From Hansfordia pulvinata (lineage: Eukaryota; Ascomycota; Sordariomycetes; Xylariales): a stretch of 64,000 bases of DNA. Shown here one piece after another: positions 22,244 through 32,756 of this stretch (positions are counted from its first letter, which is position 1; each line of letters opens with the position of its first letter). Made by a program: the position numbers and the translations under genes. The stretch lies in the NCBI GenBank assembly GCA_006538405.1, contig BJKQ01000007.1, forward strand, positions 1,550,001 to 1,614,000. Direction: 5' to 3'. The notes under the pieces were generated by a model that saw only the letters and a program-made list of their open reading frames with translations, was not told the origin of the DNA and searched no databases.

Positions 22244-23568
22244 TCACACACTCTGGTCCGCCTTCTCGCCCTTCAAGTCCGGGATCCTGATGCCAAAGTA
22301 CGACAGGTGGTTGAGCACATAGTGGCCGAAGCCCTGGCGCAGCGTGAACTGGTTGTTGCACCGGCTGTTCCAGTACCCCGTGCACACGTACGTCGGCAGC
22401 GCGACCACCTCGTCGTCGCCGTCCCGGCTCGGGTCCGCCGCCTCGGCCGTCCACACCTCGAACGGCGTGTGCGCGTAGCCCCCGGGGCCCGAGTACGGCG
22501 GCAGGCCCGGGATCGGGTCGTCGGCGCTCGTGTACCGCACCGTGTCCGGCAGCTTGCCCATCAGGCCCTCGGCGAACGCGCGGTCGCCCACGCGCGGGCT
22601 GGCGATCGGGAACAGCCTCAGCCGCGCCGCCTTGTCGCGCACCGCGAACGAGGGGTCCGCCAGCAGCCACAGCGCCAGCAGCTGGCTCGTCGCCGCCCCC
22701 ATCGACAGGCCCACCATCACCATGTCGTGGTCCGGGTGCCGCCGGTCCGCCTCCTCGAACGCCGCCTTGATCTCCGCGTACACCTCGTACGCTGCCCACC
22801 AGAACCCCGCGTGCACGTGCGCCCCTTCGATGCCGTACCCGCTCTTGGTCGTCGGGATCTGGACCGCCAACGCTCTGGTGGTGCGGGATGTCAGCTCTTC
22901 GAGTTCTTGGGCCCGCAGGTCGAAAAGGTGGAGAGCGAGAAGGGAGGAGGGAGAGAGTGTGGAGTGGCACCTACGAGTGAACCCAGTTGCGTGGTGAGGC
23001 TGCCCCCTTCAGGCTGAGCAGAGTCATCTTGTGCTCCTTGACCACAACCATGACGCCAATCTGCCCGACCTGGAAGGGGATCGACGACTTGAACGTGCCA
23101 ATCTTCTTGAACAGCCTCAGGCCCATCTGCTCAATGTAGCCGCAGTCTCTCTCCGCCTGGCACTTGATCTTGTCGCCCTCCTCGAGGTCGGCCGAGGAGG
23201 CAACGATGGCGTTGAACGACCGCATCAGGTATCCGAAAGAGCCCAGGTCCTTGTCAATCTTGGGGACTGCATCACCGGGTCAGTCAAGCTTAGTGGGAGG
23301 CGTTCCACGCTGGCTGGCGGGAGAAAGAGAAGGGGGTGGGAAGTCTAGGCATACCTCGCTGCCCATCCACCGTCTCGAACCTGTTGTCGAAAAACTCCTT
23401 GGCCGTCCCCTTCCACGGCTTTCGAGAGATGACGAGGTCCTGCTTGTCGTATCTGGGCCCCTCCGGGAGCGGCGGCGTCGACGGCCACAGCCAGGGCAGT
23501 CCCAGGCCAAGCTCCGCCTGCGCAAGTCCCAGAACCACCAGGAAACCAGAAAAATGAAGCTTCAGCAT
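22244..23568 (-). CDS. secreted class 3 lipase
   Basis: Three exons, 23568-23355, 23266-22975 and 22874-22244, give 378 residues. Residues 1-18 form a signal peptide (MLKLHFSGFLVVLGLAQA). The alpha/beta-hydrolase core has the nucleophile elbow VGLSMGAA with Ser at about residue 226; the commoner fungal form is GHSLGG. The catalytic Asp is probably in YTSADDPIPGLPP and the His in FGHYVLNH near the C terminus. The SPRVGDRAFAEG block is also typical of lipase_3 (PF01764). The enzyme should hydrolyse triacylglycerols or related esters outside the cell. Introns are 88 and 100 nt with good donors, and the splices are confirmed by frame continuity (VPKIDKDLG, WVHSALAVQ). Confidence 0.92.
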
Positions 23569-26500
23569 GGTTCTGTCTTGCCGTCCCGTGCCGTCTCGTG
23601 CCGCGGCGTACGCGTAACAGGCCAGGGAGCGAGGGTGTTTTTAACCCTTGTCCTCGGCCTTGCCTATGGGTGTGGAAGATGAGTAAGGGTTATATGCGTC
23701 CTCGCCTTTCAGCCCACATATTCAGCGTGCGCCCCCCTGACTCGAGTGGCGAGGCTTGCGGCCTCACGACAAGCCAGGGCATCCCCTCTTAGCGGCGGTG
23801 TTGTTGCCACTTCAACCTGCTTTTGCTGGGAGTGGCTTAAAGGAGGCCTGCGCGTTAGACCGGGGCAGGATCTCGCCTTGCTTATTCGCGGCTCTGTATG
23901 TGTCCGTTGGCCCAGGCGAAGCCGGCTGAGGCAGCGTAAGGCAAGGCGTACGATTTGAACTTTTTTTCTAGACGGCCAGGCACGAACCAGAACCTTCCCA
24001 TCGCTATTGTCAGCTTTAAGCGGCAGACCGTCACCCCTCTGCCAAGCACCCGCCTCATGGCCACTCCCCCCCGACAGGTAAGACCAGCATGCTATTGCAA
24101 GGCCACCGCCACCGGTCGCAGCCCCCCATAGAGACGAGTGAAGCCAAGAAGGTGTGAAAGATACAACATGAAGAAGGAAAGGCTTCAAAGAAGATTCGCC
24201 GGGCTCTTTGCCCATGCAGGAGAGGGACTATGCCGCGCGAGGTTGCCAATTGAGCGCACGTCCAGAGAAAGACCAGGCATGGTCTTGCGGCCTTTCGCCC
24301 CGGGACAGGCCGAGTACTTTAATCAGTAGTTGCGGATTGGGATTTTGCCACGTCAGTCGGATGGCGACGGTGGCGATGCCACAACCCTTTTCTTAGCGGC
24401 CTGCCCCTGCCACTCAGCCGTGGGAGGATTGTAGTCTCCCCCCCCCCGCTTCTATCTCTTCTAGAAGATCGTGCAGCGCGACGCCATCGAACACAACTGT
24501 ATGTCTTGGTGTGACATGATGGTCCCGCATCGTGTGGGTTTCGCCGGACCATGATGGGCGAGCTAGAAGTCCAGTCTCGGAGGCATCGCGGGCACGATGG
24601 GTGGTGAAGTAGAACTCGAGGTTCGGAGGCAACGCGGGGACGTCCAGGCCCCTGCATTGCCAGACTCTAACCAGTCTGTCCTGCCAATGACGGGCGGGCC
24701 GGGCGCCTGAGCAGCTCTTCCCTCGCCTTCCCGAGCATGGTCGTGTCCGCAACATCTCTTGGAGCCCCCAATTGCCACAACGGTAGCGTGTGCCACTTTG
24801 GAATCGCACCCGTGTTCTGTCGAGATTGTTAAACGCCGACAACAGGATCCAAGTGCGCCGGTGGCTACCTATGTGCCTGCCGTAGTCAAAGAGGTCCCGC
24901 AAGCCGCTCGACACTTAACTAGGGGACCCTTGACGGAACTTGTCCATCTCTTGAGGCTTCTTGTTTGTACGTGGGGAAACGGCGACAGCGCCTCTTGCCA
25001 GGGCCCAGGAAGAGCCCTAATTGTGGTCCCGGGCGGTCAACTGGATCCGATCCAGAGCCCGCATGGTTCCCGCTTGCTGCTATGAGTTGTCGGCCGGTCT
25101 GGAACGATACACAGGCTCGTCAAGTCGTCGTGAGTTGGATAAAGAAGCTCGCGCTGTATCATGGAGCCCGTGTGCTCTGAGTAGCTAACATCACTTGTCT
25201 CCCTCGGTAGAGGTTGGAATACGGGTAACTCTTCATCATGACGCGCGTCCAGCCTGTCAATCTATCGAGAGCCAGAGCCAAGATGCTTGATCATGACACA
25301 TTGCCAGGCAGTGCTGTGACTCTCTCCTCCTTGAACAGCTTGGGCCAGATCGACTTCAGCAGCCGAGGAAGCCCCGTCTGCGAGCGACCGCCCTGCAGCT
25401 TTTGAGAAGCTTCCTGCTGTAATTTCCTTCTGCCGCTGACTACCAGGAACGGCAGAATCTCTTTACTTTGCCTGGTCTCTGCTGCCACCGCTTTGGGGGC
25501 CATCTCAGCGCTGAGCCGAAATCAGTGGGAGCGGGAGGTGACGTCTGTCTGCACCGGCCACAAGCGCCCAAGCAGCGCACACAAGCCGCGGACAGCTTCA
25601 CACGTCTGGATACCAGCAGAAGCTGCTTTCAACTCGAGGGCTTGCGCCCGTCGACTAGTTAGGAAGCCGGCGAGGCTTCTGAGTACCTAATGTAGCAACG
25701 TTGCCTCTCTCTCGCCGAGTTCCATCTCCCCCTCGTCCATCACCAGGACATTAATAAGGACGATACCTCCACACATCAGATAAGAGGAACACACGAGAAT
25801 TCGTAAACTCTTCCATTTCTGTAGGTATGCTTTGAACAAGCACATGCAGGTGTGCGTCTCGGCAGCGAGCCTCTCGCTCGTCGTCGAGGACGTGGTCAAG
25901 TACTGGGGCTCCGATGGTTCTTCTATTCTCATATCACGTTCATTCGTAGCTTGTTACACGGGGAACCGCCACGGAACTGCTGCCGAGCCATTTGTGGGAC
26001 TGTCAGGATTTCTTAGCGAGCGTGATCAATCCGATCTCGCGCGAGCACACAACCTCCATAAGAAGATTGTCCAAAAGAATGGTCTCGCGTGTTCTGACAG
26101 GATGGCAAACTGGTGTGCTCCTTATAGAAATGTCTGCTGTCGAACTACCTTCACTCGCAGCGCCTTGCCTCAGAGGCCACAAGGCTGCGGTTGCTCAGGT
26201 ACCTTGCACAGACCAACAGTCGACCTTATCCGGAACTGGTAGATGACCGGTAGAGACTTGGACTTGAACAGGACGACCCAAACGTGTGACGGATATTGCA
26301 ATTCGTACACGGAAACCCTGCTCGGCGGACCTTTGCCCCGGCCGCGTTCATGTCGCCCACCCAAAAGCTCTGCTCGCCCTGCGTGCTCCGATGCAGACCC
26401 GACGAGGGACGTGTGATGATCGGCGCCATCAAGCGCCACACACCGCCGGATTCTGTATCGGCAGGCCAGATCTATGACGACGGTGTCTCTATCCCTCGAC

Positions 26501-28360
26501 TTCAGAGGACGAGAGCTCTCCGACCCGCCAAAGCGCCCATCCGCAGCGCCACAGCACCCATGGACCCGGAATCAGAAACGAAATCAAGACAAGGGGAAAA
26601 AAAAAAGATAACCTCAGGCCCAAGACGCCACGCGCCTCACGTGTGTCTCGAGGGGCAGACGCGTTCCCTTTCTCCCGGCCGGCAATTCTGCATCATCGCT
26701 GCCCGGAAACCAGCTCCGTGGAGGGAGGAAGAGAGAGAGAGAAAAGAGTTAGAAACAGGCGCGCCTCGGCTCGTCTCACCTCTTCCGAGACAGAGTCAGG
26801 GCGTAGGTTTCTCGGGTCTCGCCCGCCTCACCTCTGCTCACCGCGAACCGAGACAAGGCAGCCGGTAAGAATGGAGGAGGGATTGGTGCGCAACTCGCGG
26901 GGTGCCGCCTCCTCAGGAAGCTACCGGCACGAAACCCGGGAGAGAGGCATCAAGAGCCGTACATTCACACTACGAAGCACTACTGGGCATAGAAGGGGCC
27001 GCGCCGTGACCGAGGTCGGCCCCACGCCTGCAGCCGGCCCGAGTCGAGCGGGCTTGGGCTGAGGCACAAATGCCGCGGCCCTATGCTCGGCACGGCCTCG
27101 GGCGGCCCCACGGGCACGGAGGGCGACGACGGACTCGACGGGGCGGGGGCTGGCGGGCGGACGAGAGCGCAGGGACGATGTGGGCGAGCTACTTCTATCA
27201 GGGTACAGAGAGAGAGAAAGAGAGAGAGGAGGGGAGGGTCGGTTTGACGGGTAGGGGGCAGACCCTGTCGATATGAGAGGACCCCTTCTCTTCCCCACGG
27301 GCCGACGGCGATAATCGTTCCGAATAGATGCAAACCACCAGTGCCCAAACCCGTTACCCAGGAAAGACAGCGAGAGAAAACCAACCAGAGGGCGGAAGAA
27401 CGTGGAAACAGAGACGCCTACGGGGAATCATCGTATAACTGGGGCGCGCGAGTTGCTGGTGACGGCAGAAGTACCAGTGTCGCCCTGCCAGTTCCAATTC
27501 ACCAGGTACGCACGCAGGCATGCTGTTCTCGGATCGTGTACTCGTAAATAAAGAGGCGGGCGAGGAGGAGAGGGGTTTGCCCCCACCTTGTGCACTCGGA
27601 AAAGACTCCCCACACCTGCCCCCTGCTCTGGCTCACGAATCTCAGGGCACGGCTTACTCGACACGGTATTTTGTTGACGGGTTATCGCGGCTGAGGCGCA
27701 TCTGGTCTGCCGGGGGCACTCGAAAGACGTAAGAGGCGTCCTTTTTTTTTTTTTTGTCTCTGCCCATCTTTCATCTCGGTCTGCTCGTCGACATGCCACC
27801 CCCCGGCCCGGCACGTTTCCCGTCCACCCACAGCCTCACAGCAGGGGCTCCAATGCCGTCGCCCAAGGCCACCTTTTCCCCTCCCCTCCCCCCTCTTCCA
27901 AGCCCGGCTGCTTTAATGCACATTGGGCATCTGCATACGAGTACACAATAAGGGGTGGTATTCCACCTGCGCCCATGTGGATATGTAACGGGGGTTGCGA
28001 GGCGATGCGTGTGGATATGTAACGGGTGTGCGAGGCGATGCCCGGGACGCTGAGTCAAAAGCACATGCCGATGTGCCCTGCAAAGCGTTAGGTAAGGTAT
28101 GGACACGTCGTCGTCTACTGCCTTGCCAGCACCACCGTCGACTCATAGCCGCTCAGGGCCGGAAACGAGGCCGCAGCGGGCACGGCTGCGTGAACCGCGC
28201 TGGGAACCCCATGTCTTACCACGGCGCAAAACCCGCCGCCGTGCAGATGCCAGTGCGCAAGCGCAACACCACGGCGCAGCAGGTATGGGGAGCGTAACGT
28301 CAACATTGCGTATCATTGGGTATCATCTCGCCTGAATAACTCATCCGTCGCTACATTGAA
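23569..28360. other. 4.8-kb gene-poor region
   Basis: I find no supportable gene. Features include a 14-T run at 27742-27755, a two-copy ~31-bp tandem duplication at 27977-28041, and TACTCGTA/TACGAGTA words at 27539 and 27936. Several open frames of 100-190 codons exist on both strands, but they lack motifs, good start contexts or consistent codon bias. Confidence 0.55.
27977..28041 (+). repeat. two-copy ~31-bp tandem duplication
   Basis: The unit GTGGATATGTAACGGG followed by GTTGCGAGGCGATGC (copy 1, from 27977) recurs with one indel and substitution from 28011. A recent local duplication in non-coding DNA. Confidence 0.85.
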
Positions 28361-29152
28361 TCAGAAATCAACCATCAGCGCAGCTGCCGCCAACAATACC
28401 AGCCACGATCCCCAAACCAAGGGCGCGGGCCTCGTGTCATGCCGGCCGGGCAGCCCGCTCCCCTGGACGACCTCTCCCGTCGAGGCCATAACCGTCTGGC
28501 CCGTCCCGTACTGGATGTCGTACACCGGCGCCGTTGTCAGCTTCTCCAGCAGACCCAGAGTGTGCGGGCATGTGGGCTGGTTGTTGGGTGGGTCCAGCGA
28601 GCACTCCTCGTCAAAGCCCCAGGTGCAGATGGCGTCGAGGATGTTGTAGAGCACGTAGTTGCTAGCCACCCAGCTGTCCGGCTGGGCGAGGCAGCTCGTC
28701 AAGTAGTTCATGGCGTTGGACGCGCTTAGTGGCAGGCGGTTGCCATCGGTGTGGATGAGGTCGGCGCAGGCGGACGGGTCCACGTACTCGTAATCCACAG
28801 CGACGCCGCCGCCAGTGACGGGCTTGTCCCTGGCCGAGTAGCCCGTGTAGAGATAGTTCCAGGCGTCGTAGCTGACGTCGTGCGCACCCTGCGAGCTGTC
28901 GACGCGCAGCAGCGAGAGGGACCGCCCCTCGTAGGTCAGCGACACGCAGATGTTCTGACAATCCACATTTCCTGGCCAGTAGGCGACGCGATTCGTGTCG
29001 ATCTTGCACCCCAAGACGCCGACGGAGCTAGAGAACTGCTGATGAGGGGTGATCCAGGCGGTGCCTTTGTCGCCGTTTGCGGGCGCAGCCTGGGCGACTA
29101 GCAGCAGCGTTAGGCCGAGCAGAGGCAGGCCGTTCGCGGCCGCCGGGCGCAT
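28361..29152 (-). CDS. secreted, probably GPI-anchored protein of unknown function
   Basis: A single exon encodes 263 residues. The N terminus is a signal peptide (MRPAAANGLPLLGLTLLLVAQAAPANG). The mature part has six to eight cysteines, including GVLGCKID, DCQNICVSL, CADLIH and CTWGFDEEC. It also has aromatic blocks such as WNYLYTGYSA. The C terminus is hydrophobic (PLVWGSWLVLLAAAALM) after a small-residue stretch (QGSGLPG), which fits a GPI-anchor signal. An upstream in-frame start at 29308 was rejected, because it would bury the signal peptide. I recall similar cell-surface proteins in other filamentous ascomycetes but no named family. One TACTCGTA word (28785-28792) lies inside the coding sequence. 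Confidence 0.75.
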   Translation of the reverse strand: MRPAAANGLPLLGLTLLLVAQAAPANGDKGTAWITPHQQFSSSVGVLGCKIDTNRVAYWPGNVDCQNICVSLTYEGRSLSLLRVDSSQGAHDVSYDAWNYLYTGYSARDKPVTGGGVAVDYEYVDPSACADLIHTDGNRLPLSASNAMNYLTSCLAQPDSWVASNYVLYNILDAICTWGFDEECSLDPPNNQPTCPHTLGLLEKLTTAPVYDIQYGTGQTVMASTGEVVQGSGLPGRHDTRPAPLVWGSWLVLLAAAALMVDF

Positions 29153-31295
29153 GGCACCGGTGGCAGCAGGGCGGCGGGCGCGGAGGGCGCAACAGCGCAG
29201 GGCCCGGGTGGAGGCAAAGGAGAGACTGGGTGAGGAAGAGTAATGAGCGACATGCCACTCGCCAGCGGGGGCGGGGCTCCTCGAGACGTTGGTCGAAACT
29301 GCCGACAAAGAGAGCGAGACAGGCAGCGAGACAAACGGTTGAACAAAGGGACAAGTTGCAAGTATCCAAGTTGAGGGTTTGGGATGGCGCGTGTGAGGGC
29401 GCGACGCGGCATTTTCAGAAGCAATTTCTGATTACTGCTGCCAGTTGGGGACTAGACCATGGCGATCGGGCCCTCTGGCATGCCCAGGGCAGCATCCGCA
29501 TCCACGGCATCCTGGCAGCGAGCCAACCGGCGCGTTTTCGTGTTATTCGCCATGTGGGAGGATTCGCGGCGACAGACGCAGGCCTCGGAAGCAGACGCGC
29601 ACATTGCCGGGCAGCAGAGGCATGGATGGCCTGGAGGCGCGGCTGGCCCCTAGCACCCTGGATCCCTGGTAGCCACGCAGCCTGTCACTGTCAGGTTGTC
29701 TGCAATGGTGCTCCGTACTCGGTCCCCAAGTAGCGGTCGTCCCGCTGGAAAGGTGGTTCTCTGGGCTGTCGTTGCAGAATGTCGGGTCGCGGTTGGGGGC
29801 GGGCAGATCCGGTCGCAGCCTGTAAGTGTCAACAGAATGTGGTCACACAGCACTCATAGTCCTGGTGCCGTCATATTGGATACCCCTGCCTCTGCATGCC
29901 GCTTCACTTACTCGTACACGTGCTGGCGTTCGTGGGCAGAGTGCATGGAACGCATCCGGATTGGACTCTGGAACCGGTGGCTGACTGGGTATCAAGACAA
30001 GCTTCGGCGGCCACTGGCCTGTCAGCGCTGTAGAGATCCGGCGTAGATTCGTACTCGGTAGGCTATCCGGATGTAGGTGTTGTCAAGACCGTACTCGGAC
30101 TCGTGGTGATGGTTGCTTGGCAGGGTGGCAGGCAGGCTGATGATCCCCGTCGCTCTAACGCAGGGGCGGCTGCGCCGCCCGACGTGTTCATTGGCAGACT
30201 TTTCCATTGCCGTCTTTCCCTTTCTTGCCGGCCGGCGAGGCAGGAGCAGCGGTGCCGACGGAACCCAGCAGCACCTTGCACCTTCCGTCGTAATTGCCTC
30301 AACTTCGTGACTGTCGCCTGCAAATTGGATGTACATGGTTTTCAGATTCAGTGTGTCGTACGAGTACGTACCCGACCGTACCGTAGGCAAGGTACTCGTA
30401 GACGTCGCCCGGTGCAGGGCCAATTGCTGCCCACCTGTACTCGTACATGCAGGCAGCCTCTTGAAGTACCTCTGAGTCCCGTCAGCTTGAGTATCTCGCA
30501 TCAGACTTTTTCGTAGTTCACCGCCAGTACTGACCATAATCCTACCGTCGAGCACAAGAGTCTACTTGACGCAGGAAACCGTGGAGGTACTCGTGCGGGC
30601 CCGTGGCAATCAGTGCTCCTTTAGGGGTCCCCGACTCCAGCCCCGCGAGGCGAGTGCGGGCCCTCGCATGTCGTAATGGGCCCGCCGCGTTTTCGTTCGG
30701 CGAACGAATGGCGGGGGAGGGGTAGAGTCCATCTGCTAACGGAACCGCCGATGATGGCATCTGCGCAACAATCCTTGATCCGCTGTTCGCACGTCCACTA
30801 CAGGCTTGTGCTACGCGGGTGCAGCCGGACTTGCCGGTCATGCCGTGTAGATGTCGAAGACAATGCACCGAGGCTGCAAACTCGGACGATTGCTCAACGG
30901 CTGGCTGGAGGAGGACCGAACAAGGCAGCACAGCAGATTTGTTGGGAGTTGATGGTGTCCCATTAGGCAAGGTGATGAAGGTGGAAATGCTGTCAATTCT
31001 TGCTTTCTTATTTTTATCTTTTCGCTTCTCGTGGCAGAGTCTCGCCTTTCTGGAGACTCTTGCTCTACACAGGGGAATCTTTATCATTCTCATCTTGTTC
31101 ATGTCGTAGACAGTCCATTCTATCCAGTAGCCCGAGGGATAAGTCAATTCGTCCAGTTCGTGACCCTATACACAGTGAACGGGACAAGGGAAATAATCGA
31201 AAAGAGTATAGAAAGTTTGGAAAAAAAAAAAAAAAAAGGAATCCCGGACGCCAATGAAAATGCTGCTGCTGTGCTGGAAGCTCCTTGTGCGGCGC
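29153..31295. other. gene-poor region with motif cluster
   Basis: It contains the promoter of the GPI-type gene (left), no supportable gene, and four TACTCGTA/TACGAGTA words at 29909, 30359, 30393 and 30438. A 17-A run (31222-31238) lies near the 3' end of the HAD hydrolase. Confidence 0.5.
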
Positions 31296-32756
31296 TTATT
31301 CAACGGCGGCAGCAGACGTGTCGCCGTGCAAGACGGGGTTGATGGTCTCGTCAAAGGCCATCTTGAAGTCGTCACCCAACTCCTTGCGCAGCGCCGTCTG
31401 CACCGCCTCGAGGACGTTGGGGAAGACGCCAAAGTTGGCCGGGTTGTTCTCGTCGTTGTCACCGCCCTGGAAGACACCGGTGCGCACCAGGCAGGTGTTC
31501 CATCCGTACATGTTGCCACCGACAATGTCGGAGGCCGGGTTGTCACCCACCATGTAGATGTTCTCGGGCAGCTTCTCCTCGCCGTGGAGCTGCTCCATCC
31601 AGCTCGTGATGACCTCGTCGGCGTACTTGTACGTGGCCAGCTCAGGCTTGCCGTACACGGTGCGCTCCAGGTCCAGGCCCGTCAGAGCGCGGTACATGGC
31701 CTCGAGGCCAATACGGAACGTGCCCTGCGACATGCGCGGGGTCCAGTGCTCGGTGGGGCACAGCATGTCGCCCTGGGAGAAGTAGATGGGGACGCGGTCC
31801 TGGACGGGGTCCTCAGCCATGGTACCCAGCTGGCCCTTCTTGGACCGCAGCAGGTCCATAATAATCTGCATGTCCGTTGCGTAGTCGCGGCTGTCCGAGA
31901 AGACGAGGATGGCCTCGATGTTGATCTTGCTGAAGTCGCGCGGCCGCGAGGAGGCCCGCTCCTCGTCCGTGAAGACACGGTACGGCGCGATCGTGGGGTC
32001 CCACGCAACAATGTCGTTGGGGACCACAATGTCCTTGAATCCGTACTGCTCGGCAACCTCGCGGCACCGGTAGCCCTCGCCACCGACGACAATGACCGTG
32101 TTGTAATACTCGGCCAGGGCGCTCATGGGCGTGTGCGACTGGATGAACTGCTCCGTCGACACGGGGTTGTTGAGGATCTTGGACAGCTGCTCGCAACGGG
32201 CCTTCTCGGGCTTGCCCGAGCCGTTGGTCAGGAAAATGTGGGGAATCTTGATGCCGAGCTCGTTGTCGCCGTTGAGGATCTCGAGCGCGCGGCGGCCCTC
32301 GGGGATGAGGCGGTCGCCGTGCACCAGGACACCGTCAATGTCAAAGGCAAAGGCCATGTTCTTGGCCTTCTTGGTCTTCTCGGCCGACTGCGACTGCACC
32401 TGGTCGGCCAGCAGAGCACGGGTGGGCTGGATGGGGGGCATGCCCGGGCGAGTGGGCCGGCTCTCGCGGCGGCCGACCGACGACAGGCGGGACTGGCGCT
32501 TGGATCGCGGGATGGGCAGCGAGGTGCCGAAGCTGTTGCGCGAGCCGCGCCTGTCCTTCTGCGAGGGAGACATGGACAGGTTGTGCATGTACTTGGCGGC
32601 CTCGGAGATGCTGGACTTGGTGGCAGGCACCTCGATGGGGCCGTCGTTGTCATCCTCGCCGGGGATGGCCAGAGTCTGCCCGTTGCTCGTGAAAGATGGG
32701 ATGTCCTTCAGGCCGGGCGACTCGACGGCGAGGTCGGCGTCGTCGTAAGCAGTCAT
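31296..32756 (-). CDS. HAD-superfamily hydrolase, CECR5 type
   Basis: A single exon encodes 486 residues. A ~130-residue Ser/Arg-rich N-terminal part precedes the HAD core. Motif I is FAFDIDGVLVHG (Asp139 nucleophile, Asp141), followed by the HIFLTNGSGKPE motif. The C-terminal metal-binding motif is MVGDNPASDIVGGN. The GKPELATYKYA block is typical of class IIA HAD enzymes of the CECR5 (HDHD5) group. Members are predicted phosphatases of small molecules; the substrate is unknown and location is often mitochondrial. The start MTAYDDADL at 32756 was preferred over an in-frame ATG at 32843 with no recognisable content. A 523-codon antisense frame lies opposite and is treated as a shadow. Confidence 0.9.
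   Translation of the reverse strand: MTAYDDADLAVESPGLKDIPSFTSNGQTLAIPGEDDNDGPIEVPATKSSISEAAKYMHNLSMSPSQKDRRGSRNSFGTSLPIPRSKRQSRLSSVGRRESRPTRPGMPPIQPTRALLADQVQSQSAEKTKKAKNMAFAFDIDGVLVHGDRLIPEGRRALEILNGDNELGIKIPHIFLTNGSGKPEKARCEQLSKILNNPVSTEQFIQSHTPMSALAEYYNTVIVVGGEGYRCREVAEQYGFKDIVVPNDIVAWDPTIAPYRVFTDEERASSRPRDFSKINIEAILVFSDSRDYATDMQIIMDLLRSKKGQLGTMAEDPVQDRVPIYFSQGDMLCPTEHWTPRMSQGTFRIGLEAMYRALTGLDLERTVYGKPELATYKYADEVITSWMEQLHGEEKLPENIYMVGDNPASDIVGGNMYGWNTCLVRTGVFQGGDNDENNPANFGVFPNVLEAVQTALRKELGDDFKMAFDETINPVLHGDTSAAAVE

Noticed and set aside
24414..24914. 166-codon minus-strand open frame
   Set aside because: No recognisable domain, no intron signals and a weak start; cannot be separated from chance.
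26296..26868. 190-codon plus-strand open frame
   Set aside because: Atypical composition and no motif; another frame is open over much of the same stretch.
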